This document shows, piece by piece, positions 1 through 5,138 of a stretch of 6,871 nucleotides of DNA. Where the stretch lies: assembly GCA_964422365.1 (NCBI GenBank), contig CAYRAV010000108.1:1-6871 (forward strand). Reading direction: 5' to 3'. Numbering within the stretch: the stretch's first letter is position 1; each line of letters opens with the position of its first letter. The stretch is from CAYRAV01 sp964422365 (GTDB lineage Bacteria; Bacillota; Clostridia; Lachnospirales; Lachnospiraceae). Below the pieces are notes generated by a model. It had not been told where the DNA came from. It made no database searches and worked only from the letters and a program-made list of their open reading frames with translations. The translations under genes and the position numbers were made by a program.

Positions 1-554
1 CCCTGTTTTCCAATATATGCTTCTGGAATAGTAAATACGTTACCATAAACAGCATTGAAACGCTCTGCAATATCCCTTGTAATTTCAAGATGCTGTTTCT
101 GGTCAATCCCTACTGGAACTACATCTGCCTGATACAATAAAATATCTGCTGCCATCAATACAGGATAAGTAAATAATCCAGCATTTACGTTATCTGCATG
201 TTTTGCCGCTTTATCCTTAAATTGTGTCATACGGTTAAGTTCCCCCATATATGTAAAACAACTTAAAATCCAACTAAGTTCTGCATGTCCTGAAACATGA
301 GACTGAAAATAGATACAATTTTTCTTGGGATCTAATCCTGCTGCAATATATAATGCATATAAACTTCTTGCTCTCTTCCTGAATTCTGCCGGATTCTGTC
401 TTACAGTCAGAGAATGTAAATCCATTACTCCATAAAAACATTCATACTCATCACAAAGATTTACCCAGTTTTTTAATGCTCCCATATAATTTCCTAATGT
501 AAGATTTCCTGTTGCCTGCATTCCACTAAATAATACTTTTTTATCGTTTAACAT
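1..554 (-). CDS. trpS: Tryptophanyl-tRNA synthetase, N-terminal part (3' end outside window)
   Basis: Cytoplasmic class I aminoacyl-tRNA synthetase that charges tRNA-Trp with tryptophan using ATP. Reading the minus strand from the ATG at 554-552 gives 184 open codons to the window edge, beginning MLNDKKVLFSGMQATGNLTL. Family landmarks are the HIGH-like segment TLGN at about residues 19-22, followed by YMGAL. Further on come YMGELNRMTQFKDK, LMAADILLYQADVVPVG and DQKQH, the conserved tryptophan and adenylate pocket region of bacterial TrpS. The KMSKS loop would lie beyond the left edge. The start is fixed by GGAGG seven bases upstream of the ATG. It is divergent from luxS. The predicted promoter leaves a leader of only about 25 nt, too short for the T-box often found before synthetase genes in Firmicutes. 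The identification is firm. Only about half of the usual length (about 330 residues) is visible. Confidence 0.96.
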   Translation of the reverse strand, partial: MLNDKKVLFSGMQATGNLTLGNYMGALKNWVNLCDEYECFYGVMDLHSLTVRQNPAEFRKRARSLYALYIAAGLDPKKNCIYFQSHVSGHAELSWILSCFTYMGELNRMTQFKDKAAKHADNVNAGLFTYPVLMAADILLYQADVVPVGIDQKQHLEITRDIAERFNAVYGNVFTIPEAYIGKQ

Positions 555-585
555 AATAAATCCTCCGCTTCTTTCTCTACTGCTT

Positions 586-614
586 AGTTTATCACAATAA
601 ATTTGTTTATTCAA
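586..614 (-). promoter_or_regulatory. Predicted trpS promoter
   Basis: On the minus strand, TTGAAT (614-609) and TAAACT (591-586) are separated by exactly 17 bases. A TG two bases before the -10 gives an extended -10 element. This is a good sigma-A type promoter. Transcription would start near 579, leaving a leader of about 25 nt with the GGAGG site. Inferred from consensus only. Confidence 0.7.
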
Positions 615-643
615 GTAGGTAGAAATTTGACTTTAAAATACTC

Positions 644-672
644 TTTATCCTTTTCTGAAAAAATGTTATACT
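644..672 (+). promoter_or_regulatory. Predicted luxS promoter (extended -10)
   Basis: TATACT at 667-672 is preceded by TG at 664-665 (TGTTATACT), an extended -10. The -35 position 17 bases upstream (644-649, TTTATC) is weak, as often seen with extended -10 promoters. The start would be near 679, giving a luxS leader of about 47 nt. It lies back to back with the trpS promoter and does not overlap it. Confidence 0.6.
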
Positions 673-725
673 ATCTAAGATAACAATACAAATGAAACAA
701 GTAACAAAATAAGGAGGATTTTTCC

Positions 726-1205
726 ATGAAACAAATTGCAAGCTTTACCATAGACCACTTAAAACTTTTACCTGGAATTTATGTTTCCAGAAAAGATCAG
801 GTTGGTGCTGAAACAATTACAACTTTTGACTTGCGTATGACAAGGCCTAATTTTGAACCGGTTATGAATACTGCAGAAATGCATGCGATTGAACATCTGG
901 CTGCCACTTTTTTAAGAAATCATGAAACATATGGGCCAAAAACCGTATACTTTGGACCTATGGGCTGCCGCACAGGTTTTTATCTTCTGCTTGCCGGAGA
1001 TTATGAATCAAGAGATATTGTTGCATTAATAAAAGAATTATTTATTTTTATTCGTGATTTCAGAGGAGAAGTTCCTGGTGCTGCTGCCATCAATTGTGGC
1101 AACTATTTAGATATCAATCTTCCAATGGCAAATTATCTGGCAAAAAAATACTTAGAAGAAGTTCTTGAAAATATCAATGACAGCCGGTTAATTTATCCTC
1201 AATAA
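726..1205 (+). CDS. luxS: S-ribosylhomocysteine lyase LuxS
   Basis: LuxS cleaves S-ribosylhomocysteine to homocysteine and 4,5-dihydroxy-2,3-pentanedione (DPD), the precursor of autoinducer-2. It is a cytoplasmic metal-dependent homodimer in the activated methyl cycle. The 159-residue protein has the usual full length. The metal-binding HxxEH motif is H53-AIE-H57, with the third ligand C124 in AAINCGNYLDINLP. E56 and C81 (in FGPMGCRTGFYL) match the catalytic Glu and Cys of the family, and DLRMTRPN at 35-42 is the conserved substrate-side segment. The start is set by AAGGAGG at 711-717, eight bases before the ATG. It has its own promoter. No pfs, metK or cysteine-synthesis genes are adjacent, so it appears monocistronic here. 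No clear intrinsic terminator follows. Whether the host uses autoinducer-2 as a signal cannot be told from this window. Confidence 0.98.
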   Translation: MKQIASFTIDHLKLLPGIYVSRKDQVGAETITTFDLRMTRPNFEPVMNTAEMHAIEHLAATFLRNHETYGPKTVYFGPMGCRTGFYLLLAGDYESRDIVALIKELFIFIRDFRGEVPGAAAINCGNYLDINLPMANYLAKKYLEEVLENINDSRLIYPQ

Positions 1206-1241
1206 ATTTCTTTATATGATTTTACAACTTCTGCTTTATTG

Positions 1242-1293
1242 GCTGATTGTGGTGAGTTGTCACATTAAAGCCGGCAACCCTGCCACAATCAGC
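1242..1293. repeat. Long imperfect inverted repeat (hairpin) downstream of luxS
   Basis: GCTGATTGTGG (1242-1252) is perfectly complementary to CCACAATCAGC (1283-1293). Pairing can continue inward through two G-U pairs, a small internal loop, and GTTGTC (1256-1261) with GGCAAC (1273-1278), leaving an 11-base loop. A local alternative hairpin GTGA-GTTG-TCAC sits at 1252-1263. No T-tract follows on either strand, so it is not a standard intrinsic terminator. It could be a palindromic repeat, an RNA-stabilising 3' structure, or part of a decayed element. Confidence 0.7.
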
Positions 1294-1331
1294 GATGGCA
1301 TTAATACTCTGTTACTTTCTTAAAACTTCTT

Positions 1332-1350
1332 AATTTTCAAACACACTCTA
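1332..1350 (-). repeat. Solo terminal-repeat-like sequence, near-match to the element at 2232-2396
   Basis: AATTTTCAAACACACTCTA matches the reverse complement of the left terminal repeat of the downstream element (2232-2250) at 18 of 19 positions. In this orientation the element body would lie to the left, towards luxS. I find no partner end starting TAGAG in 1206-1331, so this is either one end of a decayed copy or a related element with a diverged far end. Confidence 0.6.
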
Positions 1351-1413
1351 AGGCAAGTCATATTTTTTCTTTCTCTGTCATAGATATATTAAAAACTAAT
1401 ATCGAGGTCTTTT

Positions 1414-1896
1414 ATGGAACCATTCATGCCAACAGAAACAACGGCTCATCTTGTGGAACTATTAGATGCAGCCCTTCCATATGTTAATGGAAACACAAAA
1501 CATTCCATGGAATTAATCCGAAAAGCAGGCGATTTTATGACTTGTCTTTCTTCTTCTCATCCATCTTCGGAATTATCCGCCTGTGATTTGGATACAGGAG
1601 TCCAATCCATCGACATGGAAGGATTATTAGAAAATCTGCACAAAGTCAGTAACACACAGGAAAAAGATTTCATTCATATGATTTTAAATTTTATTAAAGC
1701 GAGAAATCTGTATTCTTCTTACCAGACTTTTCAACAAATGCATCCCACTTCAGAAGAAACACTTTCTGCCGCCTCGCTTAACGAACATTCTACAAAAAAT
1801 AACCATAATAATATGAATATGATTTTAGAATTTTTACTTTCTCAGCTTACCCCTGAACAGCAGAAAAACTTTGAAATGATACAAAGTTTATTTTAA
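1414..1896 (+). CDS. Conserved-looking hypothetical protein, 160 aa
   Basis: Function not recognised. The 160-residue protein has no signal peptide, no membrane segment and no catalytic motif I can name. It looks mostly helical and cytoplasmic. The N-terminal part (about 10-45) contains a HSMELIRKAGDFM helix. Next comes an acidic stretch with DMEGLLENLHKV and a hydrophobic helix (DFIHMILNFIKARNLYSSYQTF, about 85-106). A polar, Asn/Ser/Thr-rich linker covers about 110-133, and the C-terminal helix is MILEFLLSQLTPEQQKNFEM. That C-terminal block resembles the end of the next gene's product. The start is supported by GAGG at 1404-1407, six bases before the ATG. A second Met at residue 5 has no better site. 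A weak -10 (TATATT, 1385-1390) could drive it, but no good -35 is present. It is probably co-transcribed with the gene at 1959. Clean codon structure and a ribosome binding site suggest a real gene. Confidence 0.75.
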   Translation: MEPFMPTETTAHLVELLDAALPYVNGNTKHSMELIRKAGDFMTCLSSSHPSSELSACDLDTGVQSIDMEGLLENLHKVSNTQEKDFIHMILNFIKARNLYSSYQTFQQMHPTSEETLSAASLNEHSTKNNHNNMNMILEFLLSQLTPEQQKNFEMIQSLF

Positions 1897-1902
1897 ACTT
1901 TG
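1882..1902 (+). repeat. Perfect 9-bp inverted repeat across the stop codon of the 160-aa gene
   Basis: CAAAGTTTA (1882-1890) and TAAACTTTG (1894-1902) flank a TTT loop, and the TAA stop lies in the right arm. The left arm can alternatively pair with AACTTTG at 1867-1873, because AACTTTGAAA occurs twice (1867-1876 and 1896-1905). The stem is AT-rich and has no immediate T-run, so it is at most a weak attenuating or mRNA-processing structure between two co-transcribed genes. Confidence 0.5.
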
Positions 1903-1947
1903 AAACCTTAAAATTTTATATACTTTTTATGAAACATATTTCAAAAT

Positions 1948-1952
1948 GGAGG
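1948..1952 (+). promoter_or_regulatory. Ribosome binding site that fixes the start at 1959
   Basis: GGAGG ends six bases before ATG 1959-1961. It lies inside the extra codons that would be read from the earlier in-frame ATG at 1929, which has no purine-rich site in front of it. The start at 1959 is therefore preferred. Confidence 0.85.
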
Positions 1953-1958
1953 ATTTGT

Positions 1959-2234
1959 ATGGCACAGGAAAATTGGATGGACCACCCATCCCTAAAAAAT
2001 ATGGATTCAAGAAAAAAAGCTATTCTAAAAGAAATTATGGAAGAATCAAAGGGAAAACCTATGAATCAATCCCTTCCTATCTTACTTAGTGCACAAGCCA
2101 AACTAAAGACACAATCTTTGTCTTTTACTCAGGAAGAAACTGCAACCATTATGTTTTTGCTCACACAAAATCTTTCCCCAGAAGATCATGCAAAAGTAGA
2201 ACGTATGAAAAATTTTATGAACATGAAACACTAG
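1959..2234 (+). CDS. Small hypothetical protein, 91 aa, 3' end remodelled by element insertion
   Basis: Function not recognised. From the ATG at 1959 the product begins MAQENWMDHPSLKNMDSRKK and has 91 residues. It is charged, probably all-helical, and lacks a signal peptide or membrane segment. Visible parts are a basic helix (about 15-30, MDSRKKAILKEIMEESKGK), a middle helix (NQSLPILLSAQAKLKTQ), the segment LSFTQEETATIMFLLTQ, and the end NLSPEDHAKVERMKNFM. The FLLTQ-NLSPE..K segment resembles FLLSQ-LTPE..K in the upstream 160-aa protein, so the two may be distant paralogues or partners. It starts 62 bases after the upstream stop and probably shares its transcript. The TAG stop (2232-2234) is the first three bases of the inserted element. 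Joining the flanks with one ACAC copy would extend the frame by eight codons (N N Y K I I G N) to a TAA at 2425-2427. The protein was therefore probably 99 aa before insertion. The gene is likely still functional. Confidence 0.75.
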   Translation: MAQENWMDHPSLKNMDSRKKAILKEIMEESKGKPMNQSLPILLSAQAKLKTQSLSFTQEETATIMFLLTQNLSPEDHAKVERMKNFMNMKH

Positions 2235-2396
2235 AGCGTGTTTGAAAATTGCCAGCTACAAGATGTTCGTCGCAATTTGTGTGAAATTTGGTCAAAATTC
2301 ATGAGGTGCAGCAGGTTACATTGAATAAATTTAGGGTAAATATCCGCACAAAGTGAGGCGTACAGATTGTGGCAATGAATTTTCAAGCATGCTCTA
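2232..2396. mobile_element. MITE-like non-coding element, 165 bp, with terminal inverted repeats and ACAC target duplication
   Basis: The left end TAGAGCGTGTTTGAAAATT (2232-2250) matches the reverse complement of the right end (2378-2396) at 17 of 19 positions. The similarity resumes inward with GCCA after a four-base offset. ACAC lies directly outside both ends (2228-2231 and 2397-2400), as expected for a 4-bp target duplication. There is no transposase frame, so the element would have to be moved in trans. The interior can pair in part, for example TTTGTGTG near 2276 with CGCACAAA near 2346, so a transcript would fold into a long hairpin. The element sits at the 3' end of the 91-aa gene, just before the convergent terminator. 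I cannot assign it to a named insertion sequence family. Confidence 0.8.
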
Positions 2397-2457
2397 ACAC
2401 AATAACTATAAAATAATTGGAAACTAAACATGCCTATTTTCTATTTTTTCTAATAAA

Positions 2458-2543
2458 AAACCACCAGACAACATAAAATTTTCCTTAGACTTATTCTGTC
2501 TGACAAAAGATATTTTAATATCTGTCTGATGGTTTCTTTTTTT
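2458..2543. terminator. Bidirectional intrinsic terminator between the small-gene pair and leuS
   Basis: AAACCACCAGACA (2458-2470) pairs with TGTCTGATGGTTT (2523-2535) at 12 of 13 positions. On the plus strand the stem runs into a T-rich tract to 2543. On the minus strand it is followed by T residues complementary to 2455-2460, about 27 bases past the leuS stop. A smaller hairpin AGATAT-TTTA-ATATCT (2508-2523) lies inside and competes for the last stem base. It serves the convergent transcripts from both sides. Confidence 0.75.
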
Positions 2544-2562
2544 CTATTCTAATATCTTGTTG

Positions 2563-4974
2563 CTATTTCTGAACAATATTCACAATCCTTCCTGGTACAT
2601 AAATTTCCTTAACAATATTGCCATTTAATTTATCCCCAAGTACTTCCTTTGCTCTTGCTAATACACTATTTTTCTCTTCTTCAACTGCAATCAATAAAGT
2701 GGCTTTTGTTTTTCCATTAATCTGTACTGCAATTTCCACCTCATCTTCTTTCATTGCATTTTCATCATGTACAGGCCAGTTTTGTGTGAATACACTTTCT
2801 TCATGTCCTAATGCCTGCCATAATTCTTCTGCCACATGTGGTGCAAATGGAGCCAGTAGAATCACTGCTGTTCCAAGTGTTTCTTTATCAATCCCGCCTT
2901 CTTTTTTAGTTAACTCGATAAACTTGTTATTATATTCCATAAATCCACTGACAACTGTATTTAAACTGAAGTTTTCCAAACGAGTTGTAATATCATAAAT
3001 CATCTTATGGCGAAGTTTTACCATTTCTTGTGTTTCTGTTACATCTGCTTCTGCACTATCTAATACCAGTTTCCAGAAACGGTTAATGAAACGATATACA
3101 CCATCAATGCCCCTGTCATCCCATTCGGAATCTAATTCTGGTGGTCCTACGAACATTTCATAAATTCTTAATGAATCGCATCCATAATCTCTTACCAAAT
3201 CATCAGGCGAAATGACATTTCCTTTTGATTTACTCATTTTAATACCATTTTTACCAGTAATCATACCCTGGTTGAACAATTTAGTAAATGGTTCTTCAAA
3301 ATCTACTACTCCAATATCATATAAAAATTTTGTGTAGAAACGAGAATATAATAAATGCAATACTGCATGTTCTACCCCGCCAATATACATATCTACCGGA
3401 AGATACTTGTCTGCTTTTTCTTTAGATACTAGTTCTTTGTCATTTTTATTGTCAATGTATCTCAAAAAATACCATGATGATCCTGCCCATTGAGGCATTG
3501 TATTAGTCTCTCTCTTGGCTGGCCCGCCACAACATGGACAAGTTGTGTTTACCCAATCTGTAATATCTGCCAGTGGTGATTCTCCGGTTCCTGTTGGCTG
3601 ATAGCTTTCCACCTCTGGTAATAATAGAGGAAGTTCTTCTTCTGGCACAGGAACTGTACCACATTTCTCACAGTGTACAATTGGAATAGGTTCTCCCCAA
3701 TAACGTTGTCTTGAGAATACCCAGTCACGCAATTTATAGTTTGTGGTCTTCTTTCCTAAACCACGTTCTTCAATAATTCCAGGTGCTTCCTTTTTTAGTT
3801 CAGCAGAATTTTTTCCAGTCCATTCTCCAGAATTAATCACAATACCTGCTTCTGTATAAGCCTCTGTTAAATCAGGGTTTTCTTTTCCATCTGGTGAAAT
3901 AACTTGAATAATTGGTATATTAAACTGCTTTGCAAATGCAAAGTCTCTATCATCATGTGCAGGTACACACATAATTGCCCCTGTACCATAATCTGCTAAT
4001 ACATAGTCAGATAACCAAATTGGCACTTTTGCACCATTAATTGGATTGATTGCATAAGCCCCTGTAAATACACCTGTTTTTTCTTTATCCTGTAAACGGT
4101 CTACAGAAGATTTCATAGAGGCCTGATAAATATAATCCTCTACTGCTGCTTTATTCTCTTTCGTTGCCAATTCCTCTGCCATTACATGTTCAGGCGCTAA
4201 CACCATAAATGTAGCTCCATATAATGTATCTGGTCTTGTTGTATAAACAGTGATTGCCTTATCTGTTCCATCTACTTTAAAATCAACCTCTGCACCATGG
4301 CTTTTTCCAATCCAGTCAGACTGCATTTTCTTTACCTTTTCGGGCCAATCAAGTTTATCTAAATCTGCCAGTAATCGTTCTGCATACTCTGTAATCTTAA
4401 GCATCCATTGCTTTAAATTTTTCTTTGTTACAGATGCCCCACAACGTTCACATGTACCATTTACAACTTCTTCATTTGCCAAACCTGTCTTACACGATGG
4501 ACACCAGTTAATTGGCATCTCTTTTTCATATGCAAGTCCTTTTTTAAACATTTGTACAAAAATCCACTGTGTCCATTTATAGAAATTAGGATCTGTTGTA
4601 TTGACTTCCATATCCCAATCATAAATAGCTGCAATTTCTTTGATCTGCCTTTTTATATTTTCAATATTAGAAGCTGTAGATTTCTCCGGATGTACTCCCA
4701 TTTTAATTGCATAGTTTTCTGCCGGAAGACCGAATGCATCCCAGCCCATTGGATGAATAATATAATTTCCCTGTAATAATTTATATCTGCTCCACACATC
4801 ACTGATGACATATCCTCTCCAGTGACCTACATGCAGACCATTTCCTGATGGATAAGGAAACATATCCAGACAATAATATTTTGGCTTCTTCCCATCATTT
4901 ACATTAATGGGATTTTTTTCCCATATATCATGCCATTTTTTCTCTACTTCCTTATGATTGTAAGGCTTTGCCAT
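2563..4974 (-). CDS. leuS: Leucyl-tRNA synthetase
   Basis: Cytoplasmic class I synthetase that attaches leucine to tRNA-Leu and edits mischarged tRNA. The 803-residue protein is of typical bacterial length. The Rossmann domain carries the HIGH-type motif HVGH at 48-51 within FPYPSGNGLHVGHWRGY. Zinc-binding cysteine pairs are C158/C161 and C175/C178. The inserted CP1 editing domain covers about 220-415 and includes TTRPDTLYGATF and the GTGAIMCVPAHDDRDF segment with the editing Asp. A second set of cysteine pairs is C435/C438 and C479 with C481 or C482. KMSKS is at 579-583, followed by the helical anticodon-binding domain (about 650-760) and a small C-terminal tRNA-binding domain. The start is fixed by AGGAGGAG six bases upstream. 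It has its own strong promoter and a leader of about 110 nt without a T-box, but readthrough from the upstream transpeptidase gene is possible. No frameshift or missing motif was seen. Confidence 0.98.
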   Translation of the reverse strand: MAKPYNHKEVEKKWHDIWEKNPINVNDGKKPKYYCLDMFPYPSGNGLHVGHWRGYVISDVWSRYKLLQGNYIIHPMGWDAFGLPAENYAIKMGVHPEKSTASNIENIKRQIKEIAAIYDWDMEVNTTDPNFYKWTQWIFVQMFKKGLAYEKEMPINWCPSCKTGLANEEVVNGTCERCGASVTKKNLKQWMLKITEYAERLLADLDKLDWPEKVKKMQSDWIGKSHGAEVDFKVDGTDKAITVYTTRPDTLYGATFMVLAPEHVMAEELATKENKAAVEDYIYQASMKSSVDRLQDKEKTGVFTGAYAINPINGAKVPIWLSDYVLADYGTGAIMCVPAHDDRDFAFAKQFNIPIIQVISPDGKENPDLTEAYTEAGIVINSGEWTGKNSAELKKEAPGIIEERGLGKKTTNYKLRDWVFSRQRYWGEPIPIVHCEKCGTVPVPEEELPLLLPEVESYQPTGTGESPLADITDWVNTTCPCCGGPAKRETNTMPQWAGSSWYFLRYIDNKNDKELVSKEKADKYLPVDMYIGGVEHAVLHLLYSRFYTKFLYDIGVVDFEEPFTKLFNQGMITGKNGIKMSKSKGNVISPDDLVRDYGCDSLRIYEMFVGPPELDSEWDDRGIDGVYRFINRFWKLVLDSAEADVTETQEMVKLRHKMIYDITTRLENFSLNTVVSGFMEYNNKFIELTKKEGGIDKETLGTAVILLAPFAPHVAEELWQALGHEESVFTQNWPVHDENAMKEDEVEIAVQINGKTKATLLIAVEEEKNSVLARAKEVLGDKLNGNIVKEIYVPGRIVNIVQK

Positions 4975-5027
4975 TATTTTCTCCTCCTAAATTATAATAT
5001 TTGCAAACCATATTTTTCTTTCACTCT

Positions 5028-5084
5028 CTACACAAGTAATCTGCAAAAACAACACTTGCCTTTGCAGATACTCTGTTTACACAT
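5028..5084 (-). CDS. Possible leader peptide in the leuS 5' UTR, 18 aa
   Basis: On the minus strand an 18-codon frame encodes MCKQSICKGKCCFCRLLV and stops with TAG at 5030-5028. Its ATG begins seven bases after the predicted leuS -10, which is the expected transcription start, so it would be translated leaderless. No Shine-Dalgarno site is possible. It contains five cysteines and ends with tandem leucine codons (TTA CTT) right after the 3' arm of the leader stem-loop. That arrangement is reminiscent of amino-acid attenuation. A frame this short can occur by chance, so this is speculative. Confidence 0.3.
   Translation of the reverse strand: MCKQSICKGKCCFCRLLV
5039..5069 (-). promoter_or_regulatory. 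Stem-loop in the leuS leader with an alternative partner near the ribosome binding site
   Basis: In transcript sense, ATCTGCAAA (5069-5061) pairs perfectly with TTTGCAGAT (5047-5039) around a 13-base loop. AGT and ACT can add three more pairs past one bulged base. A second copy of the 3' arm, TTTGCAAAT (5007-4999), differs at one base and ends about ten bases before the AGGAGGAG site, so it could compete for the 5' arm. No T-run follows the stem, so it is not a standard terminator. Confidence 0.5.
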
Positions 5085-5090
5085 ATAGCT

Positions 5091-5119
5091 ATTTTATCAC
5101 TCCATACTTTCATTGTAAA
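5091..5119 (-). promoter_or_regulatory. Predicted leuS promoter
   Basis: On the minus strand TTTACA (5119-5114) and TAAAAT (5096-5091) are separated by 17 bases, and TGA directly before the -10 gives an extended -10. The predicted start is about 5084. The -35 begins only about 20 bases past the stop of the transpeptidase gene, and no terminator fits between them, so leuS may also receive readthrough transcription. Confidence 0.75.
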
Positions 5120-5138
5120 GTAAACTTATCTATAAAAT

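Larger units (their letters stand above)
1206..1413. other. Gene-free stretch between luxS and the small-gene pair
   Basis: About 208 bases without a convincing open frame. It holds the long hairpin at 1242-1293 and the element-end-like sequence at 1332-1350, both listed separately. A weak -10-like TATATT lies at 1385-1390. No poly-T intrinsic terminator for luxS is apparent. The DNA may be the remains of an inserted repeat element. Confidence 0.6.

Noticed and set aside
627..632. TTGACT as the -35 of the luxS promoter
   Set aside because: It lies 34 bases before the TATACT element, and nothing resembling a -10 lies 16-18 bases after it.
1242..1293. Hairpin as the luxS intrinsic terminator
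   Set aside because: The stem is strong but no T-tract follows on either strand, so I list it only as an inverted repeat.
1929..1958. Upstream ATG extending the 91-aa protein by ten residues
   Set aside because: No ribosome binding site lies in front of it, while GGAGG sits at ideal spacing before ATG 1959. The extra residues are encoded by the leader.
2231..2431. Minus-strand open frame of 66 codons
   Set aside because: It lies across the inverted-repeat element, has no ribosome binding site and no protein-like composition. It is a by-product of the repeat.
2618..2998. Plus-strand open frame of 126 codons, with others at 4250-4582 and 4552-4776
   Set aside because: All lie antisense inside leuS, which is a clear full-length synthetase. 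They are shadow frames.
4975..5090. T-box riboswitch before leuS
   Set aside because: The leader is about 110 nt, lacks the conserved T-box sequence and has no terminator hairpin with a T-run.
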